Shown in pieces: positions 45,219-56,774 of a stretch of DNA of 64,000 bases (position 1 is the stretch's first letter; each line of letters begins with the position of its first letter). Origin of the DNA: Verpa conica (taxonomy: Eukaryota > Ascomycota > Pezizomycetes > Pezizales > Morchellaceae); contig JAUFSD010000016.1 in the NCBI GenBank assembly GCA_033030425.1, positions 930,001 to 994,000 on the forward strand. Reading direction: 5' to 3'. The position numbers were made by a program, and so were the translations under genes. The notes beneath the pieces were generated by a model. That model was not told the DNA's origin and did not search any database. It saw only the letters and a program-made list of their open reading frames with translations.

Positions 45219-46986
45219 TTAGATAAGAACGTATAGTGCACTAATCTTCACTAATATCAGTCCTAATACTTGGTGAATATCATAGGTCACTTACCATAGC
45301 CAAACCCCAAATCATACTACACCAAAACATAATATTATTGAATGTGTGGTACCCTTGCATGAACTCTGTTTTCTGGATTGCAATGATTGGTAACTGTAAC
45401 ATTTGGCAAACAAATCCATATCCCCTAAGTTTCTTTGTGATACAGAATAGTACCAGCTCGTGGGCCAGAGCGCTAATTAGGAATGTTACTAGTGTTGCAA
45501 TAGGGCGCGACATGTGGCGCCGTGATGCGCCATAAACATGGCGTTGAAGGAAGCGGTGAACAGGTATGTTCCATTCGCGGGAGAACTCAAGCCAATTAGT
45601 CGAGTTCCACCAGTCAGCGTAGAAATGGCGGTCAGCAAAACAGGTAATTTCTGCGAATGCGCCGAGGACGTATTCAAATATGACCAGAAACACCAACAAG
45701 AACGTGATCATATACGGAAATAGTAGTAAGCTAATACTCTCCAATAGCACCAATCCAATCTCGCCCAATGTCTGTACACTCTCTAGTCTAGTTGCGGCTT
45801 CGGTCATCACTGGGAGAATAAATTCTTCACTTGTGACTGTGAGTACGAAGACACATCCGAATACTGCTGCCGCCTTTTCAGCGACTTTACCCCAGTACAC
45901 CTTTTCTGTGCGAGGATAGCTCATCTCATAGCATAATGTTGGGCATAATATGTAATCGACAAAATTTGGGAGCGTTAGATTCTGTGGATAGGTTACTTTG
46001 CCTGATGGACTAGTGAGCTCGAAGGCTAGTTTTTCCCGAAGCTCGGAATCTTCTGTAGACTCAACTTGGGGGTTGTTGGTATCCAGTGATTTAAGTTGTT
46101 TATGGCACTCGGAGAGATGCCCACAATAAAAAGAATAAGAATGCATCTACTCACGTAAGTTGGAGATATAGGGAAGAAATGGGTAGAAGTACCTTCATGA
46201 GTAATGTAAGAGCATGGAGTGTAAAGAACACTTGATGGGTCCTGTAACTCCTATCAACGTAGCCCTCCCTAGTAGGCCCAAAACTAAACTCACCACTGCC
46301 ACCGCAAAAAAAAGGGCAAATAAACCCACACACCCAGCCACACACTCTGTATAAAATGCTGCAACAAGTACCCCGTCCTTCCCCATCCCACCACGTTCCG
46401 CGCAAACATCTGTTGCAATGGCAAACACACAGCCGTGCTACACGCCATCGCTAAGTCTGCCATCGCCAGCTCTGCTGGTGCAACATAAAACAAGCTGAAT
46501 ATGCTCGTCCGGAGAACCTTGCCTGTATCCTTGAGATTCCGGAGTGTTGTATTGAGAACCATTATAAATATGCCTATCCAGAACAAAGTGAAAAAGCCTC
46601 GAAAGTCATGGTATTGGCTCTGTGGGTCAAAATGGGAGACCCGAGATTCGTAGTCGACAGTTGGGAATATCCGCCGGCGCCGCTCGCGGCGGGCATGCTG
46701 AATTGAATGAGCAGATAGCGGCGCATCTTCCGGCACCGGTGTACTTCTTCCACTACACATCACATTAGAATTGGCATTCCGGTTTAGTTTCCTGGGTATA
46801 CGTAGACTAGACTGACCTGGAAATAGCAGATGAATTACCACTGTCAAGCTGCGCGGGCTTCAGATGAGTACCTCCTTCTGTCGAGGTAGGAAGTTGGTTA
46901 AATGGCGGTCTCGCTCTCGCACCGTTCGCATAGCCGCTCAGCTGCTTTCCCGAGGATGAGGCTATAGCCGAGTGGGTTGTTGCCAT
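45219..46986 (-). CDS. sterol O-acyltransferase (ARE/DGAT1-type MBOAT), 521 aa, five exons
   Basis: A multi-pass endoplasmic-reticulum enzyme that transfers fatty acyl groups from acyl-CoA to sterols (or diacylglycerol), making storage lipid. Exons are 46986-46872, 46816-46294, 46241-46193, 46146-45295 and 45245-45219. The sum is 522 codons including the stop. The diagnostic motif FYADWWNSTNWLEFSREWN and the catalytic His in SALAHELVLF are present, as is NFVDYILCPTLCYEMSYPRT. The third exon encodes HQVFFTLHALTLLMK and is only 49 nt. The N-terminal ~100 residues are hydrophilic and Ser/Arg-rich, as in yeast Are1/Are2. ARE-type is favoured over DGAT1 on overall arrangement. The last 27-nt exon (ISALYVLI) is chosen by splice signals and frame. 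Confidence 0.85.
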
Positions 46987-47481
46987 GGTTGTGGCTGCGA
47001 GATTGTTAAACTTGTGTAGAAGTTGGAGGTGGAGAACTACCAGCTAGCGTTGCCTAGTGTAAGGGTAAACAAAAAAAAGGGGAGGGGGTAGTCTTATATG
47101 TCCATGTGAGTGGCGGTCCCACTTAGAGTAGATTATATAGATGGCGATAGTAGGGTATATTCATTCAAGGAAGCTGTTCTCTCTCTTGTCATGTATAGGA
47201 TAGGAGGTTATTTCGCCTTAGGTCATGAAAGGGGTGAAATGAGGACACTCCCGGATCTGAGAGTCCGTATCTTATGAGGCTCTGACGTAACCCTGTTACA
47301 ATGGCGGCACTTGCCGGAGTAGACATGAGGGGTCCACCAGATGTTATTTAAGGCGACTTAGGCTTGGCACTTGGCACTCGGCTCACGTCAATTTTGTGGG
47401 ACCAAGGCGAGATACTACGTAGTAAGTGTTTGTTTGCCAAAATACAACCATCCCAAGGCCTCTAGAACAACACGGCTACCG
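46987..47481. promoter_or_regulatory. divergent intergenic promoter region
   Basis: About 500 bp between the divergent acyltransferase and Rad51-like genes. No specific motif is recognised. The acyltransferase start has a good context (CAACCATGG on its strand). Confidence 0.4.
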
Positions 47482-49113
47482 ATGCTTAAATCTCAAAGCA
47501 AAGTGGCCGATGAATTACATGAGCCTTTTGAAAGGTATGCAGTTCCTGTCAACTATTTCACCGCTGTAAGCTCAACTAGCTAGTTAGTCTAGGCAACGGG
47601 GAAAACAATACCACTATTTACTCCCCTGCTCCTCCAATCCTCGCACTATCCCTCTTAACAATCCCTTCCCCACCTGGGTCTCCTTATTGGACTCCAGAGC
47701 ACTCACCAAAGTCTCAATTAGAACTCGTACCGGAAGAATCACCAATACTCTCATCTGAAGAAGGGGACCCTGAACAATTCTTAGCAGAGGGACTGTACGA
47801 GCCCTTAAAAGGCCTCTCACCGACACCCATATCAGTAGTTCCGGACGACTACCCACAATATCTTCCCACATCATGCTCTGCTATTGACATTGCTCTCCAT
47901 GGTGGCTTCTCCTATCGCCTTATAAACTCGCTATCGAGTGAGCATAGCGCTGAGAGAACATTAATAGCAATGCACGCAGTAACATCCCACCTCATCTTGT
48001 ATCCCCATACGCAAGCTGTCTGGGTTGACACAGGGGGAACTTTCTCTGTTACGCACCTAAAATCTGTGGTTACATCTCGGGTGGATAGGTTAGGGCTTGA
48101 TGTGGAAAGCGTGCTGGACCGGGTACAGATTGAAAGAGTGGTCGATATGCAGGGACTTGTCGAGGTTCTCGATGAATTTAAGGAGGAGGGCAGTGGGGGC
48201 CTGAAAGAGAAAATGGAAATAGAGAGGCAGGTGGGGAGAGGGGTTATCAATGACAGCCAAGAGTATAGTCGCGAGGAGGAAAATAGAGATAGAGGGCCGA
48301 AAGAAAAGATTATCAGCGATAGTCAGGAATACTGTGGGGACTCAGAAGACGAAGATAGTAAAAAGCAAAAGGATTGGGAGCGAAAGGCAGACAGCAGTGC
48401 TTACATCGGAGTTGTAGTGGTTGATACTATCACTCATCTTCTATCTGAAATGAAATTTATAGACCCAGGAGAGTCAGAAGGTACCGAGAAGGATATCTTT
48501 GAGACGGAGGATTATTGGAGTGAGATAGATAAACCCGAGAGTACGACTAGCTGGTTCCTCTCATTAATACTATTGTCACTCGAGCTTACTAATAAAATTC
48601 TCGAAGCGTTTAGCTATGGCATTGTTTGTGCATTTCTGCCGTTCCTTCTCTTTAATCGCTAAAGACCGAAAAACCTGCCTCCTACTTCTAAACGATACCA
48701 CCCCTGTTGCAGATGATGAGGATTACTATATGCGTTCCCACGAGCTGCCCGCAAGTCAGTTTTATACATTTCCAGAAACAAAGCCTTCACTAGGGCCAGT
48801 GTATACTGAGTATATCGACTTATCGATTCTGTTAACAAAGCAGCCTCCAGATATTATCATGGCCCCAGAAGAGCCAAGATTGGGTTTTGATGATTCTGGT
48901 TTCACGATCCCAAAGAAGAAAAGGCTTCAAAATAGCTCGGAAGAGTTGAAGATAGAGAGGCAAGTTTGTGAGAGTATGCATAAGAATGAGTGGGTAATTG
49001 AGGTGATATGGGATCGATATGGAGGGAGGGGGGGTGGATGGGGTGTATTTAGTGTTGAGGACGTAAGGCTTGTTGGCGTTTTATATGATCGTGAAACGGA
49101 ATTTCTGTTGTAG
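47482..49113 (+). CDS. divergent Rad51 paralogue (RecA-fold, Rad51D/Rlp1-like), 481 aa
   Basis: Rad51 paralogues assist homologous recombination. Proposed exons are 47482-47534, 47588-48480 and 48614-49113, summing to 482 codons including the stop. RecA-fold landmarks are the segment SAIDIALHGGFSYRLINSL leading to the position of the P-loop, WVDTGGTFSVTHL (usual WIDTEGxF), and a Walker B strand IGVVVVDTITHLL followed by ALFVHFCRSFSLIAKDRKTC and LLLLNDTT. The P-loop is degenerate (SSEHSAERT where GxxGxGKT is expected), so ATP binding may be lost. A long acidic insert (about 215-285) separates these blocks. The first exon and first intron are the least certain part; the protein could start elsewhere. 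Confidence 0.6.
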
Positions 49114-49235
49114 TCCAAGAGTTCGTCTTTAGGGATTAAAGTAGACGGAGAATAAGGAATTGGATTGGAATTGAGATAGCTCATAATAATATTCCGTGAG
49201 GATAAGCCTACTTTTATATCGTGAGAACCTAAGTA

Positions 49236-49470
49236 TTGTAGGGGGACAAAAATAACCACGCATTTACGTAGCAACACCTCATGTTCGGGCTAGCTTCCAG
49301 TAGACACTTCACAGCCACAATTGGCAGGAAAATGAGGGTGGTATATCAATACTTTGTACTATCCATCTATTCTCAATTAGAGTGGTATCTGATACCTAGG
49401 GGCGTGTTGTGGTATGAGGTGGTCGGCTTGGGTGCTACGTGGATGCGTGGTTATTTTTGTCCCCCTACAA
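49236..49470. mobile_element. MITE copy 2 (235 bp), TA target
   Basis: The inverted repeats start TTGTAGGGGGACAAAAATAA on both ends, are perfect for 28 bp and continue with few mismatches to about 38 bp. The element is flanked by TA at 49234-49235 and 49471-49472. It shares its terminal sequence with the 555-bp MITE at 12708 but has a different, shorter interior. No coding capacity. Confidence 0.9.
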
Positions 49471-49901
49471 TATATCTGTGCTACGGAAAAAACAAAGAAC
49501 AAACAATACTGTATTATCTGAGTTAATTCGACCCGCTGCAGCAGGGTTTAGCACGCACTGGAACAGTTGGAGCCATGGAAATTGAAGACACCAGACCAAG
49601 AAAGGTATATATACTTGTACCAATACAGATGAAACCTGTTGTAGTTTTTTTTTTTTACCATGAATTACGCACATTACCCCCAGCCATAGCGGGCCGAATT
49701 AACCCAGATTTTACGGTACTCTTCATTATTATCGCTCACTCACCATATTAACTTCACGTGATCCTTTCGTGGGCCAAGACAGGCGGCTCAAATTTTTTTC
49801 TTCTCTAGTCGTGTGGCATCCAACAATTCAGTGCCATTAAAAAAATTTTAAAGGCCGGCACGTCTACTTTCGCCGCAGCAAGCTCAAGTCCGACCTGCCC
49901 A
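49471..49901. promoter_or_regulatory. upstream region of the SLS1-like gene
   Basis: No gene seen. T-rich and A-rich tracts lie near 49646 and 49838. Confidence 0.4.
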
Positions 49902-52414
49902 ATGCCACGCCCTCCCTCTTTGTCATTAGCAATATGTCTGCGTTGTCAATTCCGCTATTCCCACCCCCGACTACAATTACTTCCTCGGCGGCCCTTGCGA
50001 CTTTATAAACCGACAGCAACGTTCTTCACCACAACTTCTTCGTGCCGGGATACAACGCCAGCGCCACGAGAGCTAATCGTGCTCGAACCACCTGGGCCAT
50101 GGAAGCCATTAAATCGTCGGCAGAAACCTCTAGCCCTCGATGATAGTAATCTCGAGTCTGGGGCGAACGAACTCCTGACTTTTGAGTATCAGACTGATAA
50201 CAATGCTCTTGATGCGACGCAAATGGAAATATCACTGTATTGCCCAAATCCATTAAGGATGTCTCGAGAGCGGTACCAGCAAGTATATCAGGAGCTGAAT
50301 AGGGCCTTTTTACGGGCTCAGTTATACGACTACTACAGTGAATGGCTTCTACTTAAACCCGAGAAGAGGGTGGCAGTGGGCAAGACGATGAAGAAGTCAG
50401 AAATTCTAAATGAAATATTGAGGAATATTTGGGAAATTGAAGTGACAGATGAGATTGCAGAAAGGGAGGATGTATTGATTAACAAAGAAATCAAGAGTTG
50501 TAGGAGGGATATATTTTTTATGATTGGTGAAGGTACGCTTGTCCTTTCTCGTCTTGGATAGATGAGAGGATGGGTATATACATCTAAGGTTGACTAATGA
50601 GCGCTTGGATATCTAGATGGGCGAGTTTTAAGAAACTGGGCACAGAAATACTCAACACGGATTACAGTTAACGTTCAAACATCGGCCATGCATTTTAGAG
50701 GGTCCTTGGCGAATATCGAAAGGCTGGAATCTGCGATGCAAGATATGCTACAGAATATCGTTACCGAGGCTATTGATCTGTCCTGGGTGTCTAGGCTATG
50801 GACATTCAACGAAGAGTACATTACACCTATTGCCAGGCTTACGAATACCTTTATCGAGAAAACTAGCGATAACACCGTACGCGAATCCTCATTTCTTTGC
50901 GACTTTTTTAGTCACTAATGACAGATCAGATTCGGGTTGTGGCACTTGGGCCCGAAAGGCATGCAATTGATGATGCGCGCCGACTGCTTTTTACTTCTTT
51001 AGATATGCAATTCAGATCCACTTTTTCTCTACTATACAATTCTCCACGTGGGCAGGAAAGTCTTAAAGGTGCTCTTTATCCATTTACGGAGGATCCCTCT
51101 TTACCATGGAGGTTCAGAGGGAGGAATTGGGCTCGTTGGAGAAATGTTAAAAGCAAGCCAAAGGGGCCCCTAGAACCAAGACCGGAACTAGATGGGGATT
51201 TGAGTACCATCAAAATGAAGGGAGAGCGGAGCTTACAGGGATTAAAGGAAATCCATCAGATCTTGCTTGAGGGTGCAAGCCCCAGAATAATAGAAGCAGA
51301 AGTCGCACAAAAGTTCCCAGCGGAATACCAGGCCATTCTAGGCTGTCTCCTCCACGACTCAGATGGGGGCAGTATTCCAAAATCCCCCCAAACCCTCGAA
51401 GAATTTGTCAAGGGGGAATATCCTAGAGTTCTCTCTAACGAATTCCCCGGAGTCTCATTCATGGCCCAAGCCCCTATAAGCCGAAATGATAAAAAAAAAG
51501 AATACACAAACGACTCACCAAAGCTCATAGACGACAGTATCACCTACTCCTTCTCCCTTAGGTTTGCACCATCACCTTGGGCAAATCCAAATTTTTTTGA
51601 AAACTACCCTCTCCTCGAAATGCTTCTCAAAATCGACACAGCTTCCGGCGAGGTACTGAACCCAAAATTAGTTGCAAGGCATTCCGAGTCCGTGGTCGAC
51701 ATCCTGATGCCAAGCCGACACTGTGACCTAAGGTTTCTCCGTCGCGTTGACATTCCTTTAAGCCTTAATATCAGCAAGGAGGATTTAAGCGCCGGAGGTG
51801 TCACTCGTGAGGAGATGACAAGGTTTATGGATGAGAGTAACCTCAACCCAGCTGGAAACAGTAAACTACGTTCCTCATCTCAGATTAAGGCCTCGATTCC
51901 ACCGTGGATGATGGAGAGTTTTCCAGGCCTGCCTACAACAGAGATTGATTACCTTTTTATCGGGATGGAATTTAGGCGTGTGCTTCACTTCGATTGGGAG
52001 GGTATGCAACTGCAACATACTATCATTGAAGGAGGCACAAGCGGTGGTAGAAAGACAGAAGCGAAGCTTGTATGTAAGGCTGCTTTTAAGGATAAGGACA
52101 AAATGGATTCGGGGATTAGTAAGATGGCTATGCGGGCACAGGGCGCAGTTGAGCAGGAGCTAGGAACCGAGGCTCAAGAACGGGAAACGGTGGCCCAAGT
52201 ATTGAAGATGGAAGAGCTGGAAATATCTGCTGAAGAGCTTGAGGGGGTTGAGTCAGAATTACCTGCGGAAGCAGAGGATTTAGAGATGCAAAGCTTTGCG
52301 GAGGTGTCGGATTCAACATTTTCAAAATTTGTGAAGAGTACTATGACATTAGTTAAGTCACTAGAGTCACGTTTCACCCAAAGTATGAGGGGTGGCAATG
52401 GCATTCAGAGGTAG
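49902..52414 (+). CDS. SLS1: Sls1-like mitochondrial inner-membrane regulator (797 aa, three exons)
   Basis: Yeast Sls1 is a mitochondrial inner-membrane protein that couples mitochondrial transcription and translation. Exons are 49902-50532, 50617-50876 and 50912-52414; the sum is 798 codons including the stop. The N-terminus is Arg-rich and lacks acidic residues, as expected of a mitochondrial presequence. The SLS-domain region follows, including ISLYCPNPLRMSRERYQQVY and the block FRSTFSLLYNSPRGQESLKGAL. A Glu-rich segment (about 690-765) precedes the C-terminus. The second intron is only 35 nt, short for fungi, and its acceptor is the least certain junction. Assignment rests on overall resemblance to the fungal SLS family. 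Confidence 0.7.
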
Positions 52415-52881
52415 CGTATAGTTGGATAGAAGAAAGCACTTAAATAGCTGGGAAATATTGTATATATTCAAAGTTTCGGTCTGGGTTATATATATTCCTG
52501 GAACCACATTAGAAAAGATCACCTTAATGAGGGTAGTATAGAAAAGGTGGATTAGAGGGTTAGTAGTGCTGGTAGTTGACATATGGTGTAGGGCTTATAG
52601 GACTCTGCATTTTAATCTTATAGGGCGATAGCTACATAGTCCTATGACAATTCTTAGTGCCTTATAGTGTAGACAGATACATGTAAATAGGCAACAAGCT
52701 CCTGGAGGTAAATATAGTAGAATTTCCAACAAAACTTATCATGATCACTTATTGCTAGCAATATGAAAAAGCAATAATCAAAAAGAAAGAAAGAAAGAAA
52801 GCAGGGCACAACATACTACAATTACACATCTGTCTTGAACCACAATACAATATATTCATTCGAACAACAGTACGTCCGACT
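52415..52881. other. intergenic, convergent gene ends
   Basis: No gene seen. An (AAAG)n tract lies at about 52785-52801. The region lies between the SLS1-like 3' end and the 3' end of the small myristoylated-type protein. Confidence 0.5.
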
Positions 52882-53329
52882 CTAGTCCCAAACCAGTCGT
52901 TCTTGTTCTCCTTTGGGCTTTGCAAGATCCTGGATGTGCTGGTTTTGTGTCTTCCGTTTGACTTGGTCTAGCTGGACTCCTAGCTTTCCACTCTTTTGTG
53001 CATTGTTAAGGCGTTTCTTTGCACAAGCGGTTAGTTTTCTATTTACCCACCTGAGACGAATAACCTCAAGGTACGCCGCCTACCTCTGCTGCCATTGCTG
53101 CTGCCGTCCTCGCATCTGCTGGAGGAGTCGGGCCGGATTGCTCCCCGTCACCCCCAACAGCGCTACCTCCCAAGGTTCTTCCTGGCCCAGTAACTTTAGG
53201 ATTCTTAGGATTCTGCTGCTTCGGCGCTATCGCTGATCGCGCGTTACTCGAGGATGCTGGCACCGAACCTAGCACACGCCCTGGGGGGACTAATGATGCT
53301 GACTCTTCTTTGCCGCAAAGATTACCCAT
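52882..53329 (-). CDS. small predicted N-myristoylated protein (126 aa, two exons)
   Basis: The N-terminus MGNLCGKEES has Gly2 in a myristoylation context with a nearby Cys for palmitoylation, so the protein is probably membrane-anchored. Exon 1 is 53329-53084 and exon 2 is 53016-52882, joined across a GTAGGC...CAAAG intron with a CTAAC branch site; the sum is 127 codons including the stop. The middle is Pro/Gly-rich, with PGRTLGG and PADARTAAAMAAE leading into a basic KRLNNAQKSGKLGVQL helix-like stretch. Similar short proteins of unknown function are widespread in filamentous ascomycetes. Its role is unknown. Confidence 0.65.
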
Positions 53330-54619
53330 CTCTCCTACACGGTTGTTAATAAGATTTTTTCCCGTAAAAAATATGGCGGGGTACTCACGTAGCGTGAAGA
53401 AACGTAGGTAATAGTGAGTGAGCGTGGTTGGGCCAGAACTTTTAGAGCCGCGTGTTAAGTCGCGCTAATTGGTGTGTTCAGGGCTACTTTAGTGCCAAGA
53501 CCCGATAAGCTATCCTAGTGCACATATAGTTACTATGAGCACCCAATGTAGGATGTAATCCAAAACTAGGGACCCGATATTCTTTCGTTGTAGGCTATAA
53601 CGGTTCATATTGATTTATTATAGAGAGAAAGTACTAGAGGAAGTGTACTAATAGACATAGCTCAAGATAATGTAATGCTTCATAAATTCAGCAATCATAT
53701 AATCCATATTAATCTTTTCATAACTAGGAACTTATCTAGGCAAACCAACCTAAGAACATTCTGGATAAGAAATACAACCTGTGCTTAAGCTGGAAAATAT
53801 GAAGCCAATTTTCTTTTATTCACCTCTTTAGCACCCCCCCCCCCCCAAAAAAAAAGGGGGGGGGGGGAGAGGAGGCCTTCCTTTCTTTCTTTTTTCCATA
53901 TACTTATGATTAATTTATTTATTTAAGAGTTTTTTTGGTTTGATGATGATAGATCGAACAATGGCTATATAATATTAATGATAGACTACACATAATTCAT
54001 AGTCTACGAGGCACAGGAAACATGGGCATAAGGCGCCTCGAAATAGAGCATAAGAATTGTATATAACTACTAGTGCACGAGATAGCTGGGGTTGTTCATG
54101 GTCAGTAGTTAATATTTATTCGTCACAGATTGATAAGGCCATACCCTTTTTAAAATTAGTAACACCACCTTGGTCAAATTTCACTTTGTGTTGTGTAAAT
54201 GTAAACTTTACATTTTACAAATTGCTTTACTAATATCATACCTGAAGACATCGAGCTAGGCAAGATAAAGCACGTTGCTCGCCTAGAACAGCCTCATAGA
54301 ACACACTAACATAAACGGAAAGAAGAAAGAAATCATTCTTTTGATAATTAAAAGACAGTGAAGGGACGATGAACCTCAAACCCTACGATTTAACGACAGA
54401 AAGAAGAGAATAAAAGACCCAAGAGTACGATTCCGTAGGAGTATATAATATAACCATTTGTATATAATCACCGAGTTAGGAAAAGAGATATACATTGGAG
54501 TATAATGCCTATCCAAATATCTTCTAGAGTCCAAAACAAAACCGTACAATACTCAAAGAAGGGACTCGAGATTAGGGGGGTATGATGGTAGGTATACAAA
54601 TGGGCTAGTATCAGTTTCA
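53330..54619. other. intergenic, AT-rich
   Basis: No gene seen in about 1.3 kb. It contains the C/A/G homopolymer hairpin at 53834-53867. It lies between the small myristoylated-type gene and the 3' end of the Vid24-family gene. Confidence 0.5.
53834..53867. repeat. C13-A9-G12 homopolymer inverted repeat
   Basis: Thirteen C, nine A and twelve G in succession, able to form a 12-bp G:C hairpin with an A9 loop, or a G-quadruplex-type structure. Homopolymer lengths may include sequencing error. Confidence 0.8.
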
Positions 54620-56774
54620 TTAACGGAACTCATATGTAGGAAACAAGCGCTTTTGTGGCTTGAGATTGAGCTCTTGGTAAGGTTGGCTCATTGGATCGTA
54701 GTAAAATCCTTGTATCTGTCCATCTGACCTGCGGAGTGACAGGAAATAGAACCCTCCTATTGTAAGTACTCCAACATCGGGCGAAGTTTGTGGTGTGATG
54801 AAGCATTTTTCTATAAGAAGCAGCACCAAGGAATAGTAAGCTCGGAAATATAAAGTCTCTTAAGAATCAATCAATAGAGTAAAAGGAAAAAACAGAATAG
54901 AAAAACTAAGATTGAAACTAGGTTGACGATACCTGGACTGCAACGGATACCCGGAATCGAGTGACGTTACAACTAGATTCCAGGTATTTGATTGTAGACC
55001 AAGTAAATGTCAATTTGAAGAGCTTCGGATATCTCACCTTTCCATCTCATAAACACCCAGTTATCTGTGAGGTCCTTCATGAACTGCTTAGAAACCAAAC
55101 TTTTAATGAGTTGCTCGTTACTCAATTGACAAAATGGCTCTAGCTTCCTCCAATTGCTCGCATCATCCTTGATGTTGCTCGGAAAATTAAAAGTTTGTAA
55201 ACTATGTGTCTTAAAATCAATAATTTCACCCTCTAGGTATGTCGTAATGCTTGTTTTGTCAGAAGCAGGTGTTTGAAAATCTGTGAAGGCTTCCATCGTC
55301 CCAGCTGTAAAAATTATGGAAGGATTGACTCATAGTCAGACGACAATGATAGCAGTCTTTGGAAAGTGATATGCTTACTCAGACGTAGCTGTGAGTAATC
55401 TATGCTAGATATAATCACTTTTACGGTCCAGCGATGCGGATTACTATTATAATATGACGAAGCCCTACCAGGTGCTCTATAGGAATCATCCAGGTGAGAA
55501 ACTGCAGCAGCAGTTGTGTTCGAAGGCAAAGATGCCGTTGAGGAAGCCGAGGAAATAATAGATCGCTGAGGCACGATGGGAAATACCGGTGGGGTGGTTT
55601 GAGAGCCCCAGAATACACCACCAACTTTAAGCCATGAGGTTTCAGCAACATATATAAAGCGAGTATCTAGTAAAAGATCCTCATATGTAGATTTATCGTT
55701 AAGAATTCCAAGCCAGTCATCGCCACGGTTGAAGAATCCTGATCTGACGGCAAGGCGCAAACTTTCATCACCGTTATTACTGAACCGGAGCTTTGCTAGA
55801 TAGGCAATCGCTTCCTCCAGTTCGTAGGAGGAATTTGAGCTTGGATCTCTATAATTCTCACTCCGAATCCTAAATGGGCGAGAGCGAAGCATTATCTCAG
55901 CATCTCTCCACTCGAGACGGGAGCGGGATGCATCATCCCTCGCCTCTCGCTCACGCTCCCTTTCCCAAGACCAACCATGCCACTGAGGCCGTGAACGCAC
56001 TGGACGACGTGGGTTCTGCCTTTGAGGTTGCACAAGAGTTGATCGAAAAGGTTGATCTACTGGGGCACCAAATAAATTCTCATACGTTCGGCCACCATTA
56101 CTTGAATCTCTGTGCACTCGAACTCCAGGAAGGGGACCGGAAACCGTTGAAGGCGGAGGACTATCAGCGCGATAGGAGTGCGAAGCATCTCTTAACATCT
56201 CATCATGAAGCTCACCACCACTAATCAAAGGTGGGAGCGAGCGACTTTCAAATTCTTCTTCGGGTGGTGTAGCTGGAGCCCAGTCATACAGGGACTGCCT
56301 CTGCCCAGGTCTCCAAAATGGAACACGAGGTCCATAAGCTTGATCTTGGGGTGATATTTGTTGTGAGGACTGGCGCAGCCGTGCTGGGCCAGCCGTCCTC
56401 CTCATTCGGTCGTCACTACTACCAGGACCTGGTTGGTCCCCAGATATCCGGTAAGGTCGAGGCTGTGGTCGGGACTGTGGCTGTCCGTATAGTCCCCTAG
56501 GTCTGACCCTCAGGTTTTCTTCGGCACCGGTGACTGGAGAAGCCCGGGTGACAGATTGTAGAAGGGGAGAAGGAACGATGGCGGATGTGAACATGCGGTT
56601 CGGCAGACTATCCGGGGTATCTTCAGACAACGAGGGAGCACGGTACGGTGAGATAGATGGAGAACCCTGGTACCTAGGGTTAGCATAGCTTCCAGGAAAA
56701 GAGATCACTGCATGAGACCCCGATGATGATGGATGATGGTTTCTTACAGACGGTGAATTTTCTGGAGGAGCCAT
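54620..56774 (-). CDS. Vid24/GID4-family protein with long disordered N-terminus (617 aa)
   Basis: Vid24-domain proteins (Gid4, Gid10) are substrate receptors of the GID/CTLH ubiquitin ligase and bind N-terminal degrons. Exons are 56774-55379, 55304-55038 and 54810-54620, summing to 618 codons including the stop. The N-terminal ~350 residues are Pro/Ser/Arg-rich and probably disordered. The C-terminal domain has the family landmarks: WLKVGGVFWGSQ, WTVKVIISSIDY, LEGEIIDFKTHSLQT, WRKLEPF, FMRWKEKCFI, GFYFLSLRRSDGQIQGFYYD and the terminal YEFR. The start is the ATG at 56774; no upstream ATG is in frame. Whether it is the Gid4 orthologue or a paralogous receptor cannot be decided from the sequence alone. 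Confidence 0.8.
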
